Of a stretch of DNA of 62,555 nt, positions 1-11,261 are shown piece after piece. The notes below the pieces were generated by a model. It was not told the DNA's origin. It saw nothing but the letters and a program-made list of their open reading frames with translations, and did no database searches. Source of the DNA: Triangularia verruculosa (Eukaryota; Ascomycota; Sordariomycetes; Sordariales; Podosporaceae); contig MU864037.1 of assembly GCA_033296885.1 (NCBI GenBank), positions 1-62,555 on the forward strand. The letters are read 5' to 3'. The translations under genes and the position numbers were made by a program. Position 1 is the stretch's first letter. Each line of letters begins with the position of its first letter.

Positions 1-1517
1 CTGGCCGGTTTATTTACTTTGCATTCCTCCACCTTCTTCTCAACCACCCGCCTCCCTACCTCCCGTGCCCGCTCAGCCTCAATATCACAGAGCATTATAA
101 ATCTTCGGTTTGGGTCCTCCTTTACTACAGCTTTCTTTTTCCGGGCCTAGCGAGCTTCTTTAAATTGCTTTTTCCAGTTTAAAGCCTCCCTCTATAGAAC
201 CGTTATTTCGAGCTATTGAGTTAATAACTTATTAGTAATACTCCTTATAGCAATGCGCTTTCCAGGCCCGGTTGACGCTTTATCTAGTAGCTTCTTAATG
301 TCCTAATAAATTTGGCCGTCTTTTATAGCCCTGAAAGCTGGGTTTTCGGTAACTTATAGTAGTGTTTATTAGGGATAAACGACCTACCTACTTTTAAGGG
401 GTTTATTGCGGTTCTTTGGAAAAATTCCAGTCCCTCGCCAACCTACCTATATATTCGTTTTCTTAAAGCCGATAAGCCTTACCAAAACGTATAAATCCAG
501 AAATCCTGCCTTTCCGAACGGGGTAAAATCGCTGGCCACATTACAGTCCCGGGCAAGGCGCTTATAGGCACCTTTCAAGCTCGAAAAATAGCTAATATTA
601 AGGGGCTAAAGGATGTGAGAGCTGTAGGGAGGTAAGAAAAGAAGGTAGATATTATTCCAGAAGTATTTAATTATAAACTCGTCGGTATAGTAACTACCGT
701 AACCGTTATAAATAAGAAGCCGTAGTTCGGAATTATCGTTAGGTCGGGTTTCAGGGATAAAGACCTTCGTTAACTAAATAAGAGTAATATTATTACTAGT
801 CTAGCCTTTCTCTATAGTATTAATATACCAATATTCACGGTAATCTTCATTAAACCACTACTTTTAGACCTTCTTGCCCTTAAAGATAACGTAGGGCGTA
901 AGATATCGGCCATCCTGTAAGATATACTCAAGTATAATAGTCTAGATTCGTTTTCTATTCTCCTTAACGTACATAGATTTAAGAGCCCTAATAGAAGACC
1001 CAACGACTAATCCGTTAGCCCCTATTCCCTCCATTATATCTACCTCATCAGTATTATATTTATTCTTCTTCTTAATCCAAGTTACGGTATTATATAGGTC
1101 AAAGAAGCCGTTAATCTTTTCCGGGGTCGCTCCGTTAATACGGGAGTAGTCGATCTTCTTGCCTAGTTTGGTTTTAATCTCTGGGCGCCTTCGAACAAAG
1201 TGGGATACCCAGTATTTTCCGGGTTTCTTTTCTCCCTAGCGCTCCAGTATATAGGTGGCCAGAGCGAATACATTGGCGTAGGTAGGAGCGTAGCCAAGGC
1301 TTTCCTAACGAAGGATCCATTCTATAAGCTTATCTTCTTAGCCGTGGGAAAGCCTCTATTGTCCTTCGTAGGCAAGCCTCTTCGGTATAGCTCCGTTGAT
1401 ACGATCGGCCAGTGTTGAGGATGGGATGCCGTGCTCTTTGGCAGCAGTACGTACTGGTTTCCCAGCGTCAACTGCCAATTCGGCATCCCGCAAATCCTTT
1501 TCCGTGTAGGTCTTCAT
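1..1517 (-). mobile_element. RIP-degraded Fot1/Pogo-type transposase relic (DDE_1)
   Basis: The minus strand from an ATG at 1517 reads MKTYTEKDLRDAELAVD, a psq-type helix-turn-helix followed by the TAAKEHGIPSSTL motif of fungal Pogo/Fot1 transposases. Further down I can read the DDE core in pieces: a DEV...MEGIGANGLVVG block near 1010-1065, and a LLIYNGYGSYYTDEF block near 675-720 followed by LPPYSSHILQPL. Many stops interrupt it. Changes fit C-to-T/G-to-A mutation: the expected catalytic Asp of the D-G-H-G-S-H motif reads Asn (codon at 705-707) and the two His read Tyr. The HTH end (about 1380-1517) is GC-rich and nearly intact, while the rest is AT-rich. The element runs off the left edge, so its terminal repeats cannot be judged. 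It is certainly inactive. Confidence 0.85.
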
Positions 1518-3335
1518 CTGGGCTCTCTAAGGGAAAAAAAAAGAAGAAGAAAAGCTTCATTTTTGAGCTCGGGAGGTGGAATATAAGGTGGTGCGCCCAT
1601 GGCTTATTGGGAGGGTTATCTGTGGAGCCAGGGAGGGTTGGGTGTGGAAGTCTGGTAGGTTCAAAGATAGGCGCATGCGCGGCTTCTTAGGGTGCCCGGT
1701 AACTGTGTGCTCCGACCTACCTTACATCAACACTAGCTCGAAACCTGACACCCGAGACGAGACCCCTTTCCCGCCATTGGGACTCCCGCTGTCAACCACC
1801 TGACAGCCTGTGCGGGAACGTCAAACTTGTCAAGCACAAGTGTCAAGCCTTACGAACGGGGCTGTGTTGACCTTTTTGTGGACACACCGAGGTGGCCCAA
1901 GTTTTCTCAGTCGCCTGACAGCTTACTGCCAGAAGCGAGAATCGTGATAGGATTTCACATGTAAATGCCCGACCTGGAAGTTCAGAGTGGCGGAAGGCAT
2001 CGTGTGGCTACCGTCCAGTGACTATCTATCAGGGTATCCAAGGTACCATCCGATATCTTGCGATGATGCATTGACACAGCATAAGCACATCGGGCCCCCA
2101 TTATACTCAACCATACACAAGACTTGTTAATCTTGTTTATCTCATCAACATGCATACCTACTGCATCACGCAGGGTCATGATGACTAACGCAGGTCCGGA
2201 CACACATCACCTCACACAACAGTTCATTTCAGACGAGCGTACATCATATCTACTGAGGTGACATTACAGAACTTTGAAGGCCTTGCATAAATTAAAAAGG
2301 CCTCGACTACTACACTAAAAAAGCCACACACGTGGTTTTCAATCCTCCGCTATCTGCCGTGTCGATGTAGTTTTTTCACGAACAACATCCTGACGACCGC
2401 AGCAGTCATCCACCAGAACAGCAAATGTTTGAGAAAAGATCCATGCAGGCCTCCGGTTCGCTATCGACGAAAATCAATTGGTTGTAGGAGTAGTGGTCTC
2501 ATACTCATAACTTACCCTCAATCTCGGCCCGAATGAATCTCATCAGAGCAAAAAAAAAAAAAAAAAGAAAAGGCGCGCTTCTTTGTAAGTCAAGTCCACG
2601 GAATATGCGTTGTTCGTCCGTCGGTGCAAGTCAGTTACTTGTGCCTGGTTACAGACGCGAAAATCGGAGTTTTTCTTTTTCGGTGACAGTTGTCAGTGGT
2701 ACGGTTTTGGGGCACTTGTGGCCATAGATGCTCCGTTTTGGAAACGGTGGGGTAGGTAGGTAAGTTTGTGGCACAAAAAGGTTCCCGAGTGATGGATTGA
2801 TGGGTATCGAGATTGTGAAAGGCAGAGATGTGGGAATGGTTTTGTGTGACGGGGAGATTGGCCAATCGAGGGGGATCGAGACATGGGTTCTGTGAGAGAG
2901 GGATGCCTACCTATCTTGAGGTTGTATACCTTATTCAGTGGGACGTCAAGTTGGGAGAGACCAGGTAGTGAGATGTGAGATGTGAGGTTGGTAAGGTGAG
3001 TGGGTGGTTGGGGGGGATGAGTGGGTGGTTGGGGGGAGGTGAGGGAATTGGTTTAATAGCTGAGTGAGTAGGTGAGTGAATGAGCGAGTAGGAAAGCTTC
3101 AAGGTGAGTGAAGTTTTGGGGCCCTGCCTAAAACAACAATCTGTTTTCTATTTTGGCCTTACATATATATTATTCCTTCAATCACCAACTACGACGCACC
3201 TGAAAGTAATATCATAACGCTCGCTCAAAAAGGGAAATTGCCAAACCAGCTTGTTTAGAAAAAACCACCCAGATCCAGAGTCCTGCAAAATCTCGGTCAT
3301 AGATTCATCACGTCACTTCGAACAGATCCTGCTGC
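1518..3335. other. Intergenic region with G-rich tandem repeat and poly-A tract
   Basis: No supportable gene. It holds a run of 17 A at 2550-2566 and a G-rich repeat at 3002-3036 with four G-runs (loops of 5-6 nt) that fits a G-quadruplex pattern. After that come GAGTGAGTAGG-like short repeats to about 3110. The short open frames here show no family features. Confidence 0.5.
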
Positions 3336-4760
3336 TCATTTCGCCAGCCTCCTCCTACTCAGCCCAGCCGCCACATCCACCGTCGCCCCGTCCAGCCAAT
3401 CATTCATCAACACCACCGTCTTCCCCAGCTCACACTTATCCACCACATTATCCCTACACCACGGCAGCGTCTTATGATCGCACACCCCCTTCGTAGCCAA
3501 CAGCACACTCGTCGTGACCCCCGCATCCTTGATAGAATGCAGCAACGCCTTCTGGATATTCGTCGCCGTAGCCTGGCACTGAATCAATACAAACCCTGCT
3601 CTCCTCTGCGCCCCCCTATCGTCCAACACCCTCGGAAAGGCATCAACAATACTCTGCCCGTTGATCGTCGCGTTTCCATCGTCGGTGTACGTCGACAAAG
3701 TGTTGACGCTATCAAGCATGAGCAACCTCTTCTTATCCCTCCTCAACTCGGCAATAGTCCTGTGTTTCATGTCATCCAAATTGCCGACATTGATCTCACC
3801 GCCGGCATGATCACGGATGGCGTTTTCAATGTACTGCTTCTTCTCCTCGCTGGAGGGATGCGCGCAGTCGGAGGGAACTCCATCCCAACGGAGTTGCACC
3901 ACGATGATTTCATCCCGATTAGCCCGGAGGAACTTGATGACGCCTTGTAAGAAGGTGTCGTAGCCCATGCCCGGGATGGCGCTGTGCATGAAGTAGAGCT
4001 TATCAGGGAGTGCGCCCCGGGAGCGGATGCTGTTGTGGAGCCTGGCAGGCCTGAACTCGAAGTACCTAGCTCCAATCCGCAACATGGACTCGAGGGAGTC
4101 CTTTTGTGTGATGGAAAGACTGTAGATGATGTTGGGAGCGATGAGTTCGATGGGGTAGCCGGATAGCTTGTCTACCACGCGACAGAATGTGTTATCTGTG
4201 CGCTTGAGAAGAGTCGCGACGGCAGCTCCGCCTACTTTGCGAAGGAGAGCGGCACTGGATTCCATGCTGTTCATACCAACATCGTGGGCTGATGGGAGGA
4301 CCAGACGGTGAAAGGGCTTCTTCTCTTCTTCTGATCCTGGAGGAGCTAGGTTGGTGACCCATTTTGAGTAGTTCCGGGTTACGGTGATGTAGCATTGGTG
4401 CTGGTTCGGAAGGGGTTCATGGCCTGGACCGGCCTCGTAAAGGCCGTAGGAGATGATGAAGTCATGGTGAAAGATGGAGGGGGTGTCGGCTATGGACTCC
4501 ATTGTTCCGCCAGAGGCGTTGCCGGTGATGGCGTTGACATCGATCCATTGCTCTGTGATTTGTTTCCCGTGATGAAAGACTTTGAAGGTGAAGCGACCTT
4601 TTTTGTTGAAGAAGCTGTCAATGTTGCGAGATTCTACCTCGAGCGAACCGCTCCAGAAGCCTTGGTCTCGGCGAGTGATGCTTTGTTTGGGGACCGAGAG
4701 CTCAATGGAGACATTGGGTACACCGATGTAAGTGAAGGCTTGGACCCCTTTACTGGGCAT
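3336..4760 (-). CDS. PLC-like phosphodiesterase (PI-PLC X-type fold)
   Basis: Single-exon gene of 474 residues starting at the ATG at 4760. Residues about 150-450 match the PLC-like phosphodiesterase fold used by phosphatidylinositol-specific phospholipases C. The first catalytic His lies in PSAHDVGMN (His159), an ARYFEFRPAR strand carries acidic and basic active-site residues (about 231-240), and the second catalytic His is in YFMHSAIPG (His259). The first 140 residues are a beta-rich domain I cannot name. There is no signal peptide or membrane segment, so it is probably intracellular, unlike bacterial secreted PI-PLCs. The substrate is presumably a phosphoinositide or related phosphodiester, by family only. 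The 3' third is strongly G-rich on the coding strand. Confidence 0.85.
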   Translation of the reverse strand: MPSKGVQAFTYIGVPNVSIELSVPKQSITRRDQGFWSGSLEVESRNIDSFFNKKGRFTFKVFHHGKQITEQWIDVNAITGNASGGTMESIADTPSIFHHDFIISYGLYEAGPGHEPLPNQHQCYITVTRNYSKWVTNLAPPGSEEEKKPFHRLVLPSAHDVGMNSMESSAALLRKVGGAAVATLLKRTDNTFCRVVDKLSGYPIELIAPNIIYSLSITQKDSLESMLRIGARYFEFRPARLHNSIRSRGALPDKLYFMHSAIPGMGYDTFLQGVIKFLRANRDEIIVVQLRWDGVPSDCAHPSSEEKKQYIENAIRDHAGGEINVGNLDDMKHRTIAELRRDKKRLLMLDSVNTLSTYTDDGNATINGQSIVDAFPRVLDDRGAQRRAGFVLIQCQATATNIQKALLHSIKDAGVTTSVLLATKGVCDHKTLPWCRDNVVDKCELGKTVVLMNDWLDGATVDVAAGLSRRRLAK

Positions 4761-5613
4761 TGTGGTGATTGGTGGTAGTGGGAGATGTGGGGAACGACGA
4801 CGATCACTGACAGTAACCGCTTGAAATGGGCATGGAGTTTCAATGGGAAGAAATGCGGGAATTGGAGCATAGGGAACAAAAAACGAACCACCTCAATTTA
4901 GCTCTCTTGAATGCGCCGCTCCATTGTTTCGGGTTTCAGCTTCGCACTGCCATTTGCCACGAGAAGCGCCCACTCCAGCCGCTCGGAATGTGCCATGGGA
5001 TTGTGGGGGGCCAAGATGTGGGGGGAAACCGTCGTTTCAGGCTGTCGACAAAGTCGTCGATGATACTCTGTAGTACGGATTTTCTCATATTCACGAGACC
5101 AAGTCAACTGGAATGGCAATGGAGATGGCGATTTCTCAACGGATTGCTCCCCGTCCTCCGGATGTTGCTTGGGACAGAGCCCATTCAGCGTGGGGTGCTC
5201 TGCTTCCAGGGGTTAGGGTTACCAGTTATCTTTTCTCCCTGACAAGCACATATTAGCACTGATAAGGACAATCGTTTTGGGAATGATTGCAAAAGGCCAA
5301 GGCAAGTTTACAGAGTTGTTCTTGCCGAATCTAAATAGTATTGAGCTCACGATGCTAGTAGCCATGGCAACGTCTTTGTCCCCGCTACCTGAGCCCCCGA
5401 GTCTGGATGTGCTACATTTTCACGATAATGGATGTCAACGCTGCAAAAGAGAAAATGAAGTGATTCTGCACGCTATAGAGCATTCTCTCACACCTATTGG
5501 ATGTTTAGACCTTAAAGATCTCAACAGCAGACTTCGGTACTGTCGTAGTTGGGCGTAATGAGAATTGATTGATGCGTCCTTCCTGAGCGTTGCCCTGGTC
5601 TTATTGATCTGAC
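4761..5613. other. Intergenic region upstream of the PLC-like gene
   Basis: About 850 bases between two minus-strand genes. Open frames of 85-138 codons exist on the plus strand, but they have no recognisable motif and no plausible splice partners. I see no convincing gene. It probably contains the promoter of the PLC-like gene and the 3' UTR of the EthD gene. Confidence 0.4.
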
Positions 5614-6127
5614 CTAAGCGGACCCGTTACCACGCACATCCCCAAATTGAAGAATCTCATGCCCGACCTCAAAGTGCCCGAGGTTAATGTTAGCCCGTGG
5701 AAGCGCTTCCTTTTGTTCCAGCTCTATCCACTCCGGGTCCTGTGTCAAACCCTGTATGGTGTCTGTGGTGGGAGTCCAGTACGACATGACCACGTCGTAG
5801 TCGGGAATGGTCCACTGATCCCTCCCCATCTGCTGGAGAGCAGCACGGAATGGCTCCCGGAAATGCGGGGGTGTCATTGTCTATTGCTCGTTGCGACACA
5901 TGTCAACTTAAGTTGTTACCCTGCAGCCGGAAGCTTGAGGGATTGCTTACCTGAGTCCACTGAAGAATCCCATGCCTCTTCATGATCGGAGCCGCTTTGG
6001 TAGGGTATACCTTGGTCACCCATTCGATAAACTCATCATAAGGAAGATCCTCTTTCTTGTAGAGGTAGACACTGAACTTTATGAGTTGAGTGGGAGCTTG
6101 GGTTGGTGCGGCAGCTTGGTCGGCCAT
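5614..6127 (-). CDS. EthD domain-containing protein
   Basis: Two exons, 6127-5951 and 5880-5614, separated by a 70-nt intron (GTAAGC...AATAG). The joint is in phase 0 and gives 147 residues. The start is the ATG before ADQAAAPTQ. The sequence has the small dimeric alpha/beta-barrel look of fungal EthD proteins: a first strand IKFSVYLYKKEDLPYDEF, a YPTKAAPIMKRHGI segment, then DYDVVMSYWTPT and a C-terminal LGHFEVGHEILQFGD. EthD proteins were first linked to ethyl tert-butyl ether degradation in bacteria. In fungi they often act as small cyclase or decarboxylase-like enzymes in polyketide pathways. No polyketide synthase is nearby, so its substrate stays unknown. Confidence 0.8.
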
Positions 6128-7353
6128 GATGTCCCGTAGGTGATAATCAAGAAAGATAAGTAAAAGGTCTAGATCAGAAGTGGGCAGCTCAATGAAGAGA
6201 AGAAATGTTATCTCGTCATTTGTAGGCGGTCCTGGGTCTTTAAGCAGGCAGTCTGGCCGTGAACGCCGCATTCGCGCATCTGTCGTCCTGCTGTTTGCTC
6301 AGTGCGCACTGTCCCAGCAGCATGTGAATGCCCGCAAAATGTTGCCTGTTGTGGCCCAACAAATAAACCAATTCGCAGTGTGTGGTATACCCGGATACCA
6401 CATACCAGGCACATCTAAACCAACAGCACTGTAAGCCCTGGATGTCACCTGCCATATTGGTCCTGCTGTTGGCGAATGAGCCAAGGTAAAGTGCTGATCT
6501 AATCTGAACCGGGACGTTGACTCGCACGCCCCGTCTTTCGAGGTTCAACTAACCTGGAACGCTTCTATATCGTAATCATGCTGGCCTAAACTCAAGTTGT
6601 GGTTCCCCCTGTGCTTATTAGACAACAAGGAGAAGAGAAAACGGGTTGAGGTTAGTTCACTTCATCTCGACCACTCTCGTAACCACCTTACCCGTATAGA
6701 AAAAGTCTGAGGGGGTTATTATCCCAGTAGTACTAGCACCTTATCCATTTTATACAGAAGGTGCAACAGTCAAAGACAGATAGATACAAAGCGCCAGCAT
6801 GGGTCGGGCCGGCTATGGGTGCTTGTATGGTGTGAACTCACTGGACCGCAGTTTGAGAGATTAAGAATGGAAGTTGTTTCCAGAGTTTTAGTTTCCTCTG
6901 CAAGACCCAGGACAGGGGGACAGATACCTTGCCTGGCCACACGCCCTTGCCGAATGGGTATTATCGGGACAGCGGTCTTATCTGCTACTCGTGCCAGGCA
7001 ATCAACCTCATGAGACTGCCCAAGGACCAAAGAGAAATTGCGGAACCTAAATGCTCTCTTCCCATGACGTAGCCGTCGTAGAGGCAGGCTCGCTCCTGCC
7101 AAAGCAAAGACTTGTCCCCATCGCTTGTGGGCCATATGCCAGGCACTGAGGGAAGGCAGCAGGCAAGAATTGAAAAGGCGGAAACTGCGTCTCCAGTTCC
7201 TTCAACCAGTGGGCATGGATTCTCTGGTTCCTTCATCAATTCTCCTCCCTGCAACTTCTCACCACCCACCGCAAAATCTTCAACAGACAACAACCCAACC
7301 ACTACCCGTACAATCACTTGCAATCAGAAACAACCGCTGACTCGAATATCATC
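6128..7353. other. Intergenic region
   Basis: Lies between the divergent EthD gene and the first secreted paralogue, so it should hold both promoters. Several 100-120 codon open frames overlap on both strands without any motif. No gene can be supported. Confidence 0.4.
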
Positions 7354-8057
7354 ATGTTCCACAAGGTCTTCTCTGCGATTGCCGCCTTTGCGGTGTTCTT
7401 CACCCACCTCACCCGTGGTGTTCCCCTGGCCTCCGAGGCTCCCTTCAAGGGCCAGAAAATCACCAACTTCGAGTGGCGGTTGCCCATTGACCTCAAGGAT
7501 CCTACCAGCAAGACTGTGACAGTCACCGGCACTATCCAGGAGGCTATCGACAAGATGGACGCTGCTTATCCTGGCTGGAACGAGACGTTCACTGGCAACC
7601 TCGGCCATGTCACACCCGGCACATCCCTTTCTTCCAGTCTGGATCACGAACAATACTTTTGCAATCCCGATGATGGCTATGACGTTGCCCATATCAATGG
7701 AATTCTTACTGGTATCGATTACCTGAGAGAACTCACAACCGCCGCCCCTGAAAACCAGCCTCTCGGTTGCGGTCGTGTCAGCTGCACCCTGAACAGCGGC
7801 ATCTATTGGTGCAACAATGTGGGTGTTATTCTTCTCTTGTTCGATATTGGTTGCAGCTGGCTAACCGTACTCTGCGTCAGAACGCCGATCACGACCTGAC
7901 AATCACCTGGAACGATATTGCGGACAGTGCCGAGTTCCTTGTCAAGATGTGCAGGGACAGCAGGGATCTGGACCGTGGTGAAGATACCAAGGGGGTTCAT
8001 GGCTTGGACATGCTCAGTGGTCTCTGGCAAGTGGAGATTCACGGTGACTGGTGCTGA
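7354..8057 (+). CDS. Secreted six-cysteine protein, paralogue 1
   Basis: Two exons, 7354-7818 and 7881-8057, give 213 residues. The 62-nt intron has a weak GTGGGT donor and a CAG acceptor. It is placed at the same codon as in the neighbouring paralogue, right after the Tyr-Trp-Cys-Asn motif. Residues 1-24 form a signal peptide (hydrophobic FSAIAAFAVFF). The mature part shares FEWRLPIDL, TVTVTGTIQEAI.KMD..PGWN and CGRVSC...YWCN with the next gene. Six Cys are conserved between the two, enough for three disulfides. I recognise this as a fungal secreted family of unknown function with an effector-like build. No activity can be assigned. Confidence 0.8.
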
Positions 8058-8658
8058 TCGGTTTGGCTGCTGCAAACTTGGGGGAGAAGGATTTATGGAG
8101 ATAGCTCTGACTGCGATGAGCACTTGTGCCGCCATATGAAGAGAACTGCTATCTAATCTACACATCTGTCGTGTTGCCTTGTGCACGTCTTTCTCGTCTG
8201 TTTAGGTGTGCTCCATTTGAAATGTTTCTAACAAAGGGTGGTAGAGGGGCGGAAGGGTTCTGCTACAAGGTGAATTGCTGCTTATGAGCCTTCGATTGTG
8301 GTGCCATTGAAGATAAGAGATAGCATGATGCTCTGGCGAACTTCTCTGCTCCCTGATAGCAGCCGAGGAGCAAGACATATCTGGAGCAACTCAGACGGCA
8401 GGCCCACTTGATAACGAAGATATGGCAGCTTTTCGCGATATCAAGTGAAAGGCGCACAAAGAAAATGCGGAGCAAAATCTTCACTTGCGAAGTGAATGGG
8501 CATCCAGTTTTTTCAGGAAGGACCACCCTCGCCCAGCTGATTGACCTTTCCCTCGATACCTTATAAGTTCCCACCCCACTGAGCGTTTCCCAACAGTGGC
8601 TGATCTCCAAATATTCGACCACGAACACCACGCACGCACACAATAATAAGCCGACATC
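8058..8658. promoter_or_regulatory. Spacer and promoter between the secreted paralogues
   Basis: Holds the 3' UTR of paralogue 1 and the promoter of paralogue 2. A TTATAAG box at 8561-8567 sits about 90 bases before the ATG at 8659. No gene is seen. Confidence 0.45.
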
Positions 8659-9333
8659 ATGCTTTCCAAACTATTCTGGGCCATCGCTGCCCCGCTGATC
8701 CTCTCAGCCCAATCCGTCCTCGCCAACGATGTCCCCGCTGGCTACTCTGTCGTCGACCTCGAGTGGGCCTTGCCAGTTGATCCTAGAAACGCCAGCAGCG
8801 AGATCGTTACCGTTACCGGTACCATTGAGAACGCCATCGCCAAGATGGACGCTAAGCATCCCGGCTGGAACCACACGTTCATCAGCTCTATCGCCCCGCC
8901 TTCCATGTTGTCGAAGTTGGGTCCCAAGGCTACGCGCGAGAGCTACAAGTGTGGAGAGCCTTGGTACCAGACCGCTCGCCAGAGCATCATTGACGGTGCC
9001 AACTATCTGCGCGGCGTGAAGACAGCTCCTCCCAAGAACGGTCCTGGCCCAGGGAACTGTGGTCGCGTTAGCTGCTCCTATGGAGGTGCTATTTGGTGGT
9101 GCAACGAGGTACGCCGACGTTTTGCTTTTCCAATCCGTAAATTGTACACCGCTAATAATGTACTGTTACACCAGAACAACTTCGCAAAGCAAGTCACCTG
9201 GACGGAGATTGGTGACAGCGCCTACTTCCTGGCTTACCAGTGCGACGTCTGGAACGACATCACGTGGCTCACGTCTGGTGAGGAGTTCTTCAAGGACAAG
9301 TGGAGTGTTTATGTCACTGCAGCAGCCTGCTAG
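8659..9333 (+). CDS. Secreted six-cysteine protein, paralogue 2
   Basis: Exons 8659-9108 and 9175-9333 give 202 residues. The 66-nt intron (GTACGC...ACCAG) is a multiple of three without a stop, so the frame also reads through it. I treat it as an intron because the paralogue is spliced at the same codon and the inserted residues break the shared alignment. The signal peptide covers about residues 1-22 (LFWAIAAPLILSAQSVLA). The conserved core is LEWALPVDPRN, EIVTVTGTIENAIAKMD, PGWNHTF, CGRVSCSYGGAIWWCN and a terminal VYVTAAAC. Six Cys match paralogue 1. The two genes lie head-to-tail 0.6 kb apart, so a tandem duplication is likely. Function unknown. Confidence 0.85.
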   Translation: MLSKLFWAIAAPLILSAQSVLANDVPAGYSVVDLEWALPVDPRNASSEIVTVTGTIENAIAKMDAKHPGWNHTFISSIAPPSMLSKLGPKATRESYKCGEPWYQTARQSIIDGANYLRGVKTAPPKNGPGPGNCGRVSCSYGGAIWWCNEVRRRFAFPIRKLYTANNVLLHQNNFAKQVTWTEIGDSAYFLAYQCDVWNDITWLTSGEEFFKDKWSVYVTAAAC

Positions 9334-9711
9334 GTGACGGAAGGAGGGTTCAAGTAGGGAAGGGGATGATGCTTCTAGGAGGGAGGATGTGGCATGTAGG
9401 CTGAACCTGGTTCCCTTCCAAATATAAAAGTCGTATTTGGGTAATTTGAAGCCGACCATCCGTGACATGGCAGGCGTCTAATGAGTGCAACATTGATGTT
9501 CAACCCACAGATGGGCTCAGATCCTCCAGTCAAGATTCTCAGCTCGCATTCGATGTGGGCTGGTCGCACTTTTGGTGTGGCGCAGATGCCCCGGACCTCC
9601 TTGGCATGAGTGCTTGGCTGTAGGGGACCTCTTCAAAATAACTTATAGCTTGTCAAGCTCTCCACCCAGCTTTCTCGTTCTGTAATTCATAGACAGTAGC
9701 AGCTTTCCACA
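9334..9711. other. Intergenic region before the WSC gene
   Basis: About 380 bases with the 3' UTR of the secreted paralogue and the promoter of the next gene. No gene or repeat is seen. Confidence 0.4.
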
Positions 9712-10537
9712 ATGACGGAAGCAGATTCACTGTCTCACCAGGTAGGTCGCTCGCAAGAAAAGTTGAAGAATGGGAAGCTGATTCTGTCCTTAGTACCAGA
9801 TTCCACAACCTCTACCTCATGAGTCCACCGGAAAAGAAGTTTGGAAGGGTCACGACACAGCGCCAATACCCTACTATCAGAATCCCCCATCTGCCTCAAC
9901 CTATACCGAGTCCCACGCGAATCAACAGTATCCACCAGCATCCGAAGTAGTCGAACACAAGGACTCCACCACCCTCGAGAAGCGAGTGTGTGGTATCCGT
10001 GTCAACATCCTCCTCATCGTCGTCTCTGGGCTACTTCTCGCCGTCATAGTAGCTCTTGCTCTGATCGCGGCACTCCTCGGGAACAAAATAGCCTCCATTG
10101 AGCAAGCAATTCCGTCATTTGCCAGTGGCGACGACGTCGTCACGGCTGCTCCTGAACCTCCAGACAACAGTCATTCTACTACCCCGTCCGCAACTTCCAC
10201 CGCCCACCAGGCAATCACCACGCATGTCACGGTCACGGACTACCGGTACATCGGGTGTTATATTAATGATGTCGATCGCATCATCATCCCCTCGACCAGG
10301 CGGACGGAGGGCAAGGCCATGACCAACCAGGCCTGCGCTCACTTTTGCGGGCCGGAAACAACGGTGTTTGGGACGTCGGACGGGAACAAGTGCTTTTGCG
10401 GGACCGAGATCGCGGAGAGGGCGATCAAGGGGAATGAGTGGAATTGTAACATGCAGTGCGCGGGGAAGGTTGGGGTGATGCAGGAGATTTGCGGGGGGAG
10501 GTGGTTTTTGGGGATCTGGGAGAGGGTTGCCAAATAA
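9712..10537 (+). CDS. Single-pass membrane protein with WSC domain
   Basis: Exons 9712-9741 and 9794-10537, with a 52-nt intron (GTAGGT...CCTTAG). The product has 257 residues. The start ATG at 9712 encodes a ten-residue first exon (MTEADSLSHQ). A downstream-only model would begin at a GTG and lose the Pro/Tyr-rich cytosolic segment. Order: disordered N-terminus (1-73), the LEKRVCGIRV motif that in this fungal family sits just before the membrane, one transmembrane helix (about 79-105), a Ser/Thr-rich linker, and a Cys-rich WSC domain starting YRYIGCYIND with FCG...CFCG...CAG...CGG. WSC domains bind cell-wall or other glycans. A wall-sensor-like or surface role is likely, but the short cytosolic part carries no known signalling motif. 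Confidence 0.82.
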
Positions 10538-11261
10538 GCGCAACATCGACACTGCCGGGTTTGTACGATGATTGCTAGAATTTGTCTCTGATTCTTTAGA
10601 TACCCTTTGCAGAGGAGTAACCTACTGCGGTTTCCTTGTTGACATAAACTTTCAAATGGTTGGTCATCGGAAAAATTAACCAATGATTGCATTTTCCGCA
10701 GCCAAGACTACCTGGTACCTTGGTGTATGTCACCCTCCTAAAACAAATGGCCTACGGGGGGGTGGCACAGCGGTGACTTGGGCGACCGACTGGATCTGCG
10801 GCCGATGCTCATCAAAGCCAGGCACATGGAAAGGTTGATTCGAGGTGAGAAATTTCAACTTTGCCACCGGAGCGTAGGAGTTTATTGCGAAGAAAGGCTG
10901 CCTCTGATGATGACCTACCTAGGTTGCAGGGCACTTCACATTGTTGCGGTCATCAGGGAAAAGACATAAAGGACGCCAAATTAACAAAACCGAATCCCCT
11001 TCATCTACAATCATCTAGATTACTTGATAAAAGGACATATCTACAAAGGCAAAAGGGGTATTCTCTCCCAGACGACCATAATCCCGTCTATCCTTTCTAC
11101 GAGTCATGATCCAAAACGACATAACCAAAAATAAAAACAAGAAACTTCATGCTCCTGGTATCTTTGAACCCTCATCACATCCGCAGAGTCCCCCATGCCT
11201 CTGCGGAGGTGTCCATAGCCAATACTTGCCTCCTTTGAATCATCATTTCATCGCCCTCTCT
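10538..11261. other. Intergenic region
   Basis: Between the converging WSC gene and the sugar transporter. Short open frames only. Probably the two 3' UTRs. Nothing else is supported. Confidence 0.4.
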
